Origin: Peptacetobacter sp900539645
Lineage (GTDB): Bacteria > Bacillota > Clostridia > Peptostreptococcales > Peptostreptococcaceae
DNA length: 64,000 bases
NCBI RefSeq assembly: GCF_047807365.1
Contig: NZ_JBLOUI010000001.1
Coordinates: forward strand, 1-64,000
Direction: 5' to 3'
Shown: positions 1 to 8,235 of the stretch, piece by piece
How the letters are laid out: every line of letters begins with the position of its first letter
Position numbering within the stretch: the stretch's first letter is position 1
Translations under genes and position numbers: made by a program
The notes under the pieces: generated by a model
Database searches by the model: none
Seen by the model: the letters and a program-made list of their open reading frames with translations, nothing else
What the model was told of the DNA's origin: nothing

Positions 1-105
1 CTCGCCTATGCTTCGCAGCACAAACCTTGCAAGTCGCTATCAAGTTCGTCGGTAGCTACGCCTTTTATGGACTTTCACCACAGATTAATAGCATGCCCGT
101 CATAC
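1..105 (-). mobile_element. 5' end of a probable group IIC intron, cut by the window edge
   Basis: Read on the minus strand from 105 downward, the sequence begins GTATGACGGGCATG and continues with GGTGAAAGTCC about 20 bases later, then GCAAGG and a GCGAAGCATAGG stretch. This follows the layout of group IIC intron domain I (GUGUG, GGCAUG, GGUGAGAGUCC, GCAAGG). The element starts directly after a U-tract terminator at 107-142, and class C group II introns are known to insert at such sites. The rest of the ribozyme and any reverse transcriptase would lie beyond position 1. The family match is from memory, not a covariance search, and the 5' end reads GUAUG rather than the usual GUGYG. Confidence 0.6.
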
Positions 106-106
106 T

Positions 107-142
107 AAAAAAGAGATTGTTACAATTTTGTAACAATCTCTT
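107..142 (-). terminator. Rho-independent terminator, near-perfect palindrome
   Basis: Arms AAGAGATTGTTACAA (111-125) and TTGTAACAATCTCTT (128-142) pair completely. On the minus strand the stem is followed by TTTTTTA and then by the presumed intron start at 105. It is the first terminator after the MarR gene on that strand, about 350 bases downstream. The core belongs to a stem sequence shared by several terminators in the window. Confidence 0.8.
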
Positions 143-490
143 CCACTTCGCAATATACGAGTTCAATCAATTATATATTATTTTTTAATAATAATAAAAC
201 AATATTACCCTTATTAGTATTTACAAATATATAGTTTTATAAACACCAATACACGTAATCTCATTCTTTTTCTGCTTAAATTTACTCTATTAAGTTTTTC
301 AAATCACAAAATTTCAAAATTTATATCTTGGGATTTACTTATTGTCAACCTATTAAGATTTTTAATAGTTTAAAACTATTACACTCATTTCTTCTCTCTA
401 AAAATGACCCTATATTGAAATTTAATAAATCATTTGAGTAAACTCAGTTTTAAGTTTTTAACCTTAGTCTATATTTCTTAATATAAGTAA
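143..490. other. Intergenic stretch with no recognised feature
   Basis: Very AT-rich sequence between the terminator and the end of the MarR gene. I see no open frame with a ribosome site, no convincing hairpin and no repeat. Confidence 0.5.
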
Positions 491-952
491 TTATTTTCTT
501 TTCTTCTTATATATTCTTTTTTTATAGTTTTCAGTTATTGTTGTTAATACTTTTTCATATACTTCTTTTTCTTCTTCACTTACACCTTCGTATATGATTT
601 CGTATATTTTGTCCATTATTTCATAGTATTCATTTTTGTATTTGCATCCTTCTTCTGTTGGATAGAATAATACATTCTGAATATCTGTTCCCTGGGCTAC
701 TCTATATATTAGCCCCTGTTCTTCCATATTTGAAAGCATTATTGAAACTGTTGATTTTGCAAGATCTGTTTCCTGGCATATTCCACTGAATACAATTCCT
801 TCTTCTTTATTCTTCCATAATACTTCAAGAACTCTGAATTTAGATATAGATATATTTTTTATTCCTTTTTCTCTTAAAAATGCATTAAATAATCTTTCCT
901 GAGAAAAATGTATTCCTGCTGAATATCTTATAACATCTTCTTTTTTTAACAT
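491..952 (-). CDS. MarR-family transcriptional regulator
   Basis: The 153-residue protein has the MarR winged-helix layout. An N-terminal helix is followed by the helix-turn-helix around residues 50-80 (ICQETDLAKSTVSIMLSNME) and a wing region near residue 85-105. The C-terminal helix is rich in E and K and ends in a basic KKRIYKKKRK tail. MarR proteins act as dimers on short palindromes and often sense phenolics or oxidants. The start has a good site (AAGGAGAGAACTATG). The gene is co-oriented with the Nfn gene but separated from it by a terminator, so it is probably monocistronic. The target and ligand cannot be read from the sequence. Confidence 0.85.
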   Translation of the reverse strand: MLKKEDVIRYSAGIHFSQERLFNAFLREKGIKNISISKFRVLEVLWKNKEEGIVFSGICQETDLAKSTVSIMLSNMEEQGLIYRVAQGTDIQNVLFYPTEEGCKYKNEYYEIMDKIYEIIYEGVSEEEKEVYEKVLTTITENYKKRIYKKKRK

Positions 953-1307
953 AGTTCTCTCCTTCCTTATCGAAAAACTTTAATCAATTTAAGTCAGTTA
1001 TAGTCAAAGTGATGTAACCATATATCCCTAAATTTAGATTACATTAAATTGTTAGAAAAGTAAAGATTTTGTAACAATTTTGTTCTTATTTTTTTAATTT
1101 TTTTACAAATTAAATTTTTTTGCGCTTGCAAAATTTATTAAAACTATAACTTAACTATTATTATAGTCTTTTTGTGCATATTTTTAAAGCTGTCAACTAC
1201 TTTTTATAAAAAAATACAGTGATTATAAAAAACTAATCACTGTATTTTTATTCTAAATCAATAATTTTTTTGTATAATTTTTAATATCTAATATTTTACT
1301 TTATATA
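953..1307. other. Intergenic region: MarR upstream region and Nfn 3' region
   Basis: This holds the MarR ribosome site and presumed promoter, AT-rich sequence, and the Nfn terminator at 1211-1248. A direct repeat AGTCA-N5-AGTCA upstream of MarR could be an operator half-site pair, but I would not call it. Confidence 0.4.
1211..1248 (-). terminator. Terminator of the Nfn gene
   Basis: AAAATACAGTGATTA (1211-1225) pairs with TAATCACTGTATTTT (1234-1248). On the minus strand the stem is followed by a run of T. It lies about 60 bases after the Nfn stop codon. Confidence 0.85.
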
Positions 1308-3590
1308 TTATTTATTTGCATGTTTTTCTCTTAGGTATTTATCTATAGAAGCTGCAGCTGTTTTACCAGCACCCATAGCAGATATTACTGTTGCTGCACC
1401 TGTTACAGCATCTCCACCTGCGTATACACCTTCTTTAGAAGTCTGTTCGTCTTCATTAACTACTATACATTTCTTTCTATTTACATCTAGTCCTTTAGTT
1501 GTTGAAGATATTAATGGATTTGGTCTTGTTCCAAGAGCCATGATAACTGTATCTACTTCCATTTCAAATTCAGAACCAGGTATTTCTATAGGTCTTCTTC
1601 TTCCTGATTCATCAGGTTCACCTAATTCCATCTTAACACATATCATACCTCTTATAGAACCATCTTCATTTACTAATATTTCTTTTGGATTAGTTAATGT
1701 ATGGAATACTATTCCTTCTTCTTTAGCATGATGTACTTCTTCAACTCTGGCTGGAAGTTCTTTTTCACTTCTTCTGTATACTATAGAAGCTTCTGATCCT
1801 AATCTTAGTGCAGTTCTAGCTGCGTCCATTGCAACATTTCCTCCACCAACTATAGCAGCTTTCTTACCTATATTTATAGGAGTATCGTAAGAATCGTCAT
1901 AAGCTTTCATTAAGTTAACTCTTGTTAAATATTCATTTGCAGAAAGAACACCGTTGGCATTTTCTCCTGGTATTCCCATGAATGTTGGAAGTCCTGCTCC
2001 TGATCCTATAAATATTGCTTCAAATCCTTCATTTTCTATTAATTCGTCTATTGTTATAGTTCTACCTATAACAACATTAGTTTCTATTTTAACACCTAAT
2101 TTTTTGATGTTGTTTATTTCTGACTGAACAACTTTCTGTTTTGGAAGTCTGAATTCTGGTATTCCATAAGTTAAAACTCCACCTGCTTCATGGAATGCTT
2201 CGAATATTGTAACATCGTATCCTTTTTTAGCTAAGTCTCCAGCACAAGCAAGTCCTGAAGGACCACTACCTACTACAGCAACTTTTATTCCATTTGCTTC
2301 TTCTTCTACACCAAAGCTAACTCCATTTTCTCTAGCCCAGTCACCAACGAATCTTTCTAGTTTACCTATTGCTAATGGGTCATTTTTTATACCTACAACA
2401 CATTTACCTTCACATTGACTTTCCTGTGGACATACACGACCACAAACAGATGGAAGTGAACTTGATATAGATATTACTTTTGCAGCCCCTTCTATATCTC
2501 CATCTTTAACTTTAGAAATAAATGCTGGTATGTTTATTTTTACTGGACATCCCTGAACACATCTAGGATTCTTACAATTTAAACATCTTTCAGCTTCTCT
2601 CATAGCTTCTTCTTTATTATATCCTAAGCAAACTTCTTCAAAGTTTTTAGCTCTTTCTTTTGGATCCTGTTCTCTTACTGGAACTCTTATTGATTTTTTC
2701 TTATCTTCCTGACATCCACAACTACCATTGCTGTGAGTATCTCCTTCTTCCATTTTTAGTATAGCTCTACCTTCAGGAGTTTTGAACATTGTCTGTCTTC
2801 TCATAGCTTCGTCGAAATCTACAAGATGTCCGTCAAATTCTGGTCCATCACAGCAAGCAAATTTAACTTCATCTCCAACAGTAACACGACATGCACCACA
2901 CATACCTGTACCATCAACCATTATAGTATTTAAACTAACTGTAGTTGGTATATTAAGTTCTTTAGTAAGCATACACATAAATTTCATCATTATCATTGGT
3001 CCGATAACTATTGCTCTAGTGTATTTTTTACCTTTATTATCTATTAAGTCTTTTAAACAATCTGTAACTCTTCCGTTAAATCCATAAGAGCCATCATCAG
3101 TAGACACATAAACATCTCTAGCCATTTTTTTCATTTCATCTTCCAATATTATAAGGTCTTTAGATCTAGCACCTATGATAACATCACAGTCTATACCATG
3201 TTCTTTTAACCATTTAACCTGTGGATAAACTGGAGCTGCTCCAACACCACCGGCCACGAATATGATATTTTCTTTTTTCAAATCTTCTATATCTTCATAA
3301 ATAAATTCACTTGGATTTCCTAAAGGTCCAACAAAGTCATTGACAAAATCGTTTTCCTCAATCTCAGCAAGTTTTATTGTTGATGCCCCAACAGTCTGTA
3401 AAACTATTTTAACTGTACCTTTTTCTTTATCGTAGTCAGCTATTGTTAGAGGAACACGTTCACCCTTTTCATCTATTTTGATGATTATAAACTGACCAGG
3501 GTTTGCTGCTTTAGCAACTCTAGGAGCTTCAATTTCCATTGCAAAAATCTTATCTGTTAAGCGTTCTTTTTTTACTATTCTAAAACTCAT
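1308..3590 (-). CDS. Fused NADH-dependent ferredoxin:NADP+ oxidoreductase (NfnA-NfnB fusion)
   Basis: The 760-residue protein joins two enzymes. Residues 1 to about 290 are a ferredoxin-NADP reductase-like FAD/NAD module with a [2Fe-2S] cysteine cluster (DGTGMCGACRVTVG then FACCDGPEF). The remainder is a glutamate-synthase-small-chain-like module with two [4Fe-4S] motifs (CLNCKNPRCVQGCPV and CGRVCPQESQCEGKC) followed by two dinucleotide folds (VAVVGSGPSGLACAG and AAIVGGGNVAMD). In Clostridium kluyveri NfnA and NfnB are separate subunits that couple NADH and reduced ferredoxin to NADP+ reduction; here they are one chain. Automatic pipelines often call this arrangement PyrK/GltD-like. I chose the ATG at 3590 because AGGAG lies 8 bases upstream; a longer frame to 3650 lacks a site. 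True glutamate synthase activity is unlikely because no large subunit is nearby. Confidence 0.85.
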   Translation of the reverse strand: MSFRIVKKERLTDKIFAMEIEAPRVAKAANPGQFIIIKIDEKGERVPLTIADYDKEKGTVKIVLQTVGASTIKLAEIEENDFVNDFVGPLGNPSEFIYEDIEDLKKENIIFVAGGVGAAPVYPQVKWLKEHGIDCDVIIGARSKDLIILEDEMKKMARDVYVSTDDGSYGFNGRVTDCLKDLIDNKGKKYTRAIVIGPMIMMKFMCMLTKELNIPTTVSLNTIMVDGTGMCGACRVTVGDEVKFACCDGPEFDGHLVDFDEAMRRQTMFKTPEGRAILKMEEGDTHSNGSCGCQEDKKKSIRVPVREQDPKERAKNFEEVCLGYNKEEAMREAERCLNCKNPRCVQGCPVKINIPAFISKVKDGDIEGAAKVISISSSLPSVCGRVCPQESQCEGKCVVGIKNDPLAIGKLERFVGDWARENGVSFGVEEEANGIKVAVVGSGPSGLACAGDLAKKGYDVTIFEAFHEAGGVLTYGIPEFRLPKQKVVQSEINNIKKLGVKIETNVVIGRTITIDELIENEGFEAIFIGSGAGLPTFMGIPGENANGVLSANEYLTRVNLMKAYDDSYDTPINIGKKAAIVGGGNVAMDAARTALRLGSEASIVYRRSEKELPARVEEVHHAKEEGIVFHTLTNPKEILVNEDGSIRGMICVKMELGEPDESGRRRPIEIPGSEFEMEVDTVIMALGTRPNPLISSTTKGLDVNRKKCIVVNEDEQTSKEGVYAGGDAVTGAATVISAMGAGKTAAASIDKYLREKHANK

Positions 3591-4168
3591 ATCACATTCT
3601 CCTATCTTTATTAAAAGAGTAAAATTTATATTTTTCCATAAAATTCGCAAAATTTTATGAATTATAAATCTTCTAGTTCTTATTTTTAATTATACTATAT
3701 TTTTGTTCATAATGATAGTAATTATATCTTGTCAATTTTTTAGATATTTATTTTTTTATATGTATTTATGCGTTTTTTTAACAATCTATATTGCACACTT
3801 TTGATTTATTTTTTTCTGAAAATTCCATAAAACAATTGAAATCTAGGCATTTTTATGTGATAACTCATCCTTTATTTTCGTTAATTTTTTATTTTTCTTT
3901 CTGATTTATCATTATATTTTTTTATTATTATACTCATTTATCATAAGAAAGTTTTTTTATATTTTGCCGTAAAAAAAAAATTTTTGAATATTTATACAAT
4001 TTTAGAGGTGTTAAAACCTTGTCATAGCCTAATTTCAATATATTTTTAACATTCTGTATTGTATTCTGTACTTGTTAACACAAAAAATAAAAACGGTTTA
4101 AAGCTTTGATAAATTTAAAACTTCAAACCGTTTCATAAGTTTACAAAATGAACTATAATTTTTAAATA
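3591..4168. other. Intergenic region upstream of Nfn
   Basis: About 580 bases of very AT-rich sequence. On the minus strand a TTGACA at 3730-3735 with a weak TTATGA 17 bases on could be the Nfn promoter. A terminator for the ABC operon remnant lies at 4091-4133. No open frame or structured RNA is evident. Confidence 0.4.
4091..4133 (-). terminator. Terminator after the ABC permease remnant
   Basis: AAACGGTTTAAAG (4091-4103) and CTTCAAACCGTTT (4121-4133) form the stem. On the minus strand a T-rich tract follows. It closes the GntR/ABC operon. Confidence 0.8.
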
Positions 4169-4907
4169 CTATTCATCTATTCTTAGTAAATTCTTTTTAG
4201 AGTATTCTTTTATAGGTGCTTTTCTCATAATTAACCAGTAAATAGTATACATCAATAGAGTAAATATAACTGTTAATAGAACTTCATAATTTTCTAAAGC
4301 AATTTCAATATAGTATAATATTTTATATCCTAGTGCCTGTATAAAACTACTTGGACTTACACCAAATAGTACTATTATTGATGCTAGTACAGTAATTCCT
4401 ATCATCATTTTTATTCCACCAAATCTGTAGAATAATGCTCCTAAAACAAGTCCTACAGAAGATTGAATTATTATCAATCCTAAATACTCCATAATATTCA
4501 ATCTTTTATATACTAGTGGAATTGGGCTTATTGCTTGCATTAAGTTTTCAGCTCCTATTAGAAGTATTGAGAATATAATCATACTGATAATTGTAAATTC
4601 TACTAAAGATATTGTTGATGCAATTATTATAGATTTTCTATCCGCTCTCATATTCATCATTGTGCTAAATTCTACTGTCGAAAGTAGTATTCCATATACC
4701 ATAGCCACTCCAGACATGCCGCCATACATAGAGCTAAATGACATTCCACCGGCTTTTTGTAGCTGCTCCACCCTGTACTGAATCTAGGTATATATAGCTC
4801 ATAACAAGTCCAATTCCTAGTATTAAAACCATTACAGATGTTACTACTAAAAAATATGTCTTCATATTTATTTTCAAATAATTTAAGTAAGGTTTTAGTG
4901 CTGTCAT
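4169..4907 (-). pseudogene. ABC transporter permease, frameshifted
   Basis: The ATG at 4907 has GAGGTG upstream and opens a frame with a first membrane helix (YFLVVTSVMVLILGIGLVMS). It runs to ...DSVQGGAATKS and then reaches a stop. The continuation (KAGGMSFSSMYGG... and about five further membrane helices) is in the next frame. The shift falls at ACAAAAAGCC: removing one A would restore one frame of about 245 residues. This is the usual size for the membrane partner of YtrB-like ATPases. A sequencing error in the A-run, or slippage, would also explain it. The partner ATPase next door is also broken, so decay is the likelier reading. Confidence 0.75.
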
Positions 4908-4908
4908 C

Positions 4909-5422
4909 TTAATTCACCTCTTTCGTAATTGTTACGAATGCATCTTCAAATTCTGCCTTCACAACTTCTATTCCCTTTTCTTTTATTGTTTCTAAATCAT
5001 CGCCTGATATATTTCCATAGTAGAAAATTGTCTTTGTAGATCTAAATTTTTTTAATTCTTTTGACTCTCCATAGAATGATAATTTCTTTAAATCTTCATC
5101 TTTTCCAGATAATAAGTTTGATTTACTTTTGAAGTTATCCACATCCTCATATACACCAATTTTATTTTCGTCGATTATTATTAACTTTTCTATTATTCTT
5201 TCTATTTCTCCAACTTGATGAGTTATTATTATGTATGTTCCCATGTCTTCTGAATATTTTTCCATTAACTCTTCATAGAATATTTTTCTATTAGCTACAT
5301 CTACCATTTCTACCAAGTATTCCGTATATATGTCCAGGCTCTATTTCTAAATTTATATTATCTAATATTACTTGTTTTCCAAATTTTTTGATCAATCCTT
5401 GTATTCTAAGAGTTGCACTCAT
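4909..5422 (-). pseudogene. ABC transporter ATPase with large internal deletion
   Basis: From the ATG at 5422 (AGGA 6 bases upstream) the frame reads as the start of an ABC ATPase up to the first half of the P-loop (YGILGRNG), then hits a stop. The next frame continues from the D-loop (DVANRKIFYEEL) through the H-loop (IITHQVGEIE) into the C-terminal domain. The rest of the P-loop, the Q-loop, the ABC signature and Walker B are missing, roughly 100-130 residues by comparison with the family. The junction also shifts the frame. The gene therefore cannot make a working ATPase. Its stop overlaps the ribosome site of the permease gene, so the pair was translationally coupled. Confidence 0.85.
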
Positions 5423-5439
5423 GACTATTCCTGGTTCTA

Positions 5440-5726
5440 AAAATATATACAAATGTACTCATTTTAGATATTTCGCTCTTATTCTATCTTTTGATAGTTT
5501 TAAGTCTTGGTTGAGCCAGTTATCTCGATAAATTTTCTATCTCGACTATCCCACAACCGTATTTTTTATTTATTTAAAGCATTTTATCTAACCCCCGTCA
5601 CCGATAAAACATACCCTCTATTTATCAACAGTTGGATAAATACAAAATATATTCGTGATTAAATAAAATATACTTTTAACCTATTTTTTATTTTTATAAA
5701 TTAGTATAAATTTTATTAAATATCAT
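5440..5726 (-). ncRNA. Candidate TnpB guide RNA (omega RNA) and intron 3' end
   Basis: TnpB systems take their guide RNA from the element end downstream of tnpB, running into the flank. This tail is AT-rich with islands of structure: a 5-bp hairpin CTATC-TTTT-GATAG (5484-5497) and direct repeats TATCTCGA (5521-5528 and 5538-5545). It also contains the 3' arm of the long helix (5553-5578). The guide would be read from the sequence just before the ATPase remnant. The exact RNA ends and the 3' splice site are inferred. Confidence 0.4.
5553..5578 (-). repeat. 3' arm of the inverted repeat that brackets tnpB
   Basis: Bases 5556-5578 are the exact reverse complement of 7237-7259 (23 of 23). Counting one G-U pair, the match extends to 26 pairs in RNA (5553-5578 with 7237-7262). 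The arm lies 150 bases after the tnpB stop. Confidence 0.95.
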
Positions 5727-7139
5727 TTACTTTATATCAGCCACTCTACTTTCTAGTATTTCCTTAACTTTCTTATAACTTGTAAACATCTTTATTTCTT
5801 TATCATATTTCCTTTCTAAAATATTCTTACTTGCATTTATATCTGCATGGATTTCTCCACAATTATCACAAACAAATGAATCTCCATTTCTTACACCAAA
5901 TCTTCCACATTTACTACAAATTTGACTTGTATACGCTGGATTTATGTATGTAAATTCAATACTACTTAATTTGAATTTGTACTCAAGTCTATCTCTTATG
6001 TAGCCCTTTATCCATCTCGATAACTTTCTTTTTACAGATTTTGGATATCTGTCATCCCAACTCACAAAATCTAAATTTTCCATTACAACTTCCTTCGGCT
6101 TTTCTGACTTTATAAATTCATCGATATTTTTATTGATATAAGATTTAACTGTTTCATCGTGTTTATTTTTGTTGTTTCTGTATTTTTTCTTTCCTAAATT
6201 ATTTTTAAGTATGTTGTCTGCTTTTTTAGTGTTACCTTCTTCGAGGTATTTTCTTCTAAGTGCGAAAAATCTATTTCGATTAGCATTTTTATTATTCAAT
6301 CTTTCAGTTTCTTTACTTAAATAATAATTCAATTTTTCTCCATACAGATTTCCATTTGATGTTGCAAGCAAGTATCTATATCCTTTATCTATTCCTATAA
6401 TATTTTCGTTGGTATTTTCCTTTGATTCCACTTCTAATGGAATATTTATTCTCACTACATTATCTATGATTTTGATTTTAAGTATTTTGTTGTATTTATT
6501 TGAATCCCTCAATTTTATTGGTATTCTCTTTCTTGTTTCCATTGAAGCTATATAAATATAATTTTCCTTTAATTTATTTTTTGAATATCTATACAAACCT
6601 GTATCTATCGAAAAAGAATTTATTTTGTTCGTATAAGGAACTTTTCCTTTATATCGCCTAGTGTATCTTTTTATTAAGTTATTCAAATATTTAATATTTA
6701 AGTTTTTTCCTTCGAATTTTTTAGGAATATCAAAGTTTATATTGTTTAATACGTTATAATAAAGCTTATTTGCTGATAGTATATAATTTATATAATATCT
6801 GTCATCAGTAGATAAATGTTCATTATTATAAACAGCAGTCCTAATTTCATTTTTTGTATTAGACCAACCAGATTTTATATTTCCAATTGCATCTTGTAAT
6901 GCTAATTTCCAATATCTAGCTGGTAAATCCCACTGTTCATAAAACTTTGTACTTACCCATTCATCTCTGATTTTTCGAGGTTTTTCAATGATTAAAAGAC
7001 TTTTTATTCCACTATATCTTGAATATACGTAGTTTTTAACATTTTTGTATTCTCTTCCTATTTTTAATAACTCTTCAATTTCACATTCATCAATTTTATA
7101 GGAGTATTGTTTTACAGTTTTTGTTATTGTCTTTACCAT
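5727..7139 (-). CDS. tnpB: TnpB RNA-guided nuclease of an IStron
   Basis: The 470-residue protein has all three RuvC acidic residues: Asp in IIGIDKGYRYLLAT, Glu in KEVVMENLDFVSWD and Asp in HADINASKNIL. Between the last two is the four-cysteine zinc finger (CSKCGRFG ... CDNCGE). The N-terminal half carries the basic, tyrosine-rich helical region typical of the family. TnpB cuts DNA next to a transposon-specific motif using an RNA from the element's own end, which helps keep the element in place. Nothing looks truncated, so it is probably active. The ribosome site is GAGGTGAGG three bases before ATG. The gene sits inside the loop of the group I intron. Confidence 0.92.
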   Translation of the reverse strand: MVKTITKTVKQYSYKIDECEIEELLKIGREYKNVKNYVYSRYSGIKSLLIIEKPRKIRDEWVSTKFYEQWDLPARYWKLALQDAIGNIKSGWSNTKNEIRTAVYNNEHLSTDDRYYINYILSANKLYYNVLNNINFDIPKKFEGKNLNIKYLNNLIKRYTRRYKGKVPYTNKINSFSIDTGLYRYSKNKLKENYIYIASMETRKRIPIKLRDSNKYNKILKIKIIDNVVRINIPLEVESKENTNENIIGIDKGYRYLLATSNGNLYGEKLNYYLSKETERLNNKNANRNRFFALRRKYLEEGNTKKADNILKNNLGKKKYRNNKNKHDETVKSYINKNIDEFIKSEKPKEVVMENLDFVSWDDRYPKSVKRKLSRWIKGYIRDRLEYKFKLSSIEFTYINPAYTSQICSKCGRFGVRNGDSFVCDNCGEIHADINASKNILERKYDKEIKMFTSYKKVKEILESRVADIK

Positions 7140-7236
7140 TTACCTCACCTCGATTCTATAACAAATTTTATCTTTCTAATTATATTATATACAAATCGAA
7201 GTTATATTATACAAATGATATAAAATATTTTTAAGT

Positions 7237-7262
7237 TTTAAATAAATAAAAAATACGGTCGT
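7237..7262 (-). repeat. 5' arm of the inverted repeat that brackets tnpB
   Basis: This is the partner of 5553-5578. It lies about 100 bases before the tnpB start and after the last recognised intron core segment, so pairing would loop out about 1.66 kb containing the whole gene. Confidence 0.95.
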
Positions 7263-7709
7263 TATATCTAAAATACATCCGTATATATTTTTGGAGTGTT
7301 CAATCGGAATCGCTACTTTCCAACCAGTTCTCAGAATAGATAAATTAAAATACGATTTTTAATTTTATTCACGAACTTCTTAATATTTCTATTAAGCACA
7401 GACTATATCACCATCTAATTTTTTAGATGCTCCCCATTTCCACCACCAATAGCTTGTGATGTACGGCATTTGCCTAGTCGTTGAACCTTATCCTGTTCGG
7501 ATCTTGGCTGCTGATTATCTATTATTAAAGCACTTAGGATTTAACCTTATGCCATCTAGTTAATTTTTTCTGCTTTCGCAACATTCACGCTTGAATATCT
7601 TTCAATTCTACGTTGTAGTTTAACTAGCTTTAGGAACTTCCAGCAATTAAAGGAGTTTTGGGCGATTTCTCGCCTCTCTACACTCTTTATGAATGTAGGG
7701 AGCTTTTTT
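7263..7709 (-). ncRNA. Group I intron catalytic core (5' half of the IStron)
   Basis: The four conserved segments are readable in order on the minus strand: P (AATTGCTGGAAGTTCC, 7633-7648), Q (TAATCAGCAGCCAAGA, 7502-7517), R (GTTCAACGACTAGGC, 7472-7486) and S (GATATAGTCTGT, 7398-7409). TGCTG of P pairs with CAGCA of Q (P4). GACTA of R pairs with TAGTC of S (P7). The 5' region folds into GC-richer hairpins, for example 7660-7704. A peripheral hairpin ATACGG...CCGTAT lies between S and the long repeat arm. The core looks complete, so self-splicing is plausible. Confidence 0.85.
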
Positions 7710-7784
7710 GTAAAAATATATTTGTCTATATATGTATATTTTTGACTATATTTTTAACAACTATATAGTTGCTCCTTTTATATT

Positions 7785-8144
7785 TTATCCTTTGCTAATT
7801 ATATCTACTAATTCTTCTCTACTTATCCCTAATTTTTTAGCTTCTTCTAAAAAAGATACTAGCGATTCATTTATAAATTTTTCTTTTCTCGCCTTTATTA
7901 TTATTTCTTTTGCTCCTTCTGCCACAAACATTCCTCTACCTCTTTTTTTATATAGTATTTCTTGATCTACCAATATATTCATTCCTTTTAGTACTGTAGC
8001 TGGATTTATTTCATACGTCTTTGAAATCTCAGTTGTAGATGGTACTTGCTCATTTTCTCCTATTCCATCTATGAGTATTTCATCCTCTATTGCCCTAGCT
8101 ATCTGTATAAATATAGGTTCTTCGCTATTCAAAACAAATTTCAT
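7785..8144 (-). CDS. GntR-family regulator, YtrA subfamily
   Basis: The 119-residue protein has an N-terminal winged helix (EEPIFIQIARAIEDEIL, then the helix-turn-helix VPSTTEISKTYEINPATV) and a short C-terminal region of two helices. This is the small YtrA type without a large ligand domain. These regulators repress ABC transporters of the antibiotic or cell-wall stress type that follow them. Here the ATPase and permease downstream are broken and separated from it by the IStron. The start at 8144 is supported by AAAGGAGG 5 bases upstream; a longer frame to 8162 is not. The gene itself looks intact and has its own operator and promoter. Confidence 0.88.
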   Translation of the reverse strand: MKFVLNSEEPIFIQIARAIEDEILIDGIGENEQVPSTTEISKTYEINPATVLKGMNILVDQEILYKKRGRGMFVAEGAKEIIIKARKEKFINESLVSFLEEAKKLGISREELVDIISKG

Positions 8145-8205
8145 AGGCTCCTCCTTTCTCAAATAACTATTTATTTGATTGAAATTAATTTCTGGTTTAT
8201 TAGTT

Positions 8206-8225
8206 AGTTAGTTGAGTAACTAACT
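8206..8225. promoter_or_regulatory. Operator for the YtrA-type regulator
   Basis: AGTTAGTT-GAGT-AACTAACT is a perfect 8-bp dyad with a 4-base spacer. It lies immediately downstream of the promoter at 8236-8264 and upstream of the GntR start, the position expected for autorepression. Assignment to this regulator is by position and by resemblance to known YtrA sites. Confidence 0.75.
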
Positions 8226-8235
8226 CCTTAACTAA

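Larger units (their letters stand above)
5436..7709 (-). mobile_element. IStron: group I intron combined with an IS605-type TnpB element
   Basis: On the minus strand the element starts with a group I intron core (7398-7709), continues with an intact tnpB gene (5727-7139) and ends with a structured tail. This is the architecture of the IStrons known from Clostridioides difficile and Bacillus cereus. No tnpA is present, so mobility would need a transposase from elsewhere. The left end is placed after TTTTTAC (7710-7716), an IS608-like target. The right end is not fixed by sequence alone and lies between about 5436 and 5463. The element sits between a GntR gene and the ABC operon it should control, so splicing could restore the polycistronic message. 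Confidence 0.8.

Noticed and set aside
4740..4790. Programmed frameshift in the permease gene
   Set aside because: There is an A-run but no stimulatory structure or upstream ribosome-like site, and the partner ATPase is clearly defunct. Decay is simpler.
5437..7721. TAAAAATATAT at both ends of the IStron, resembling an 11-bp target-site duplication
   Set aside because: IS605-type elements insert without target duplication, and the sequence is plain AT-rich. It may only reflect the local composition or pairing at the splice sites.
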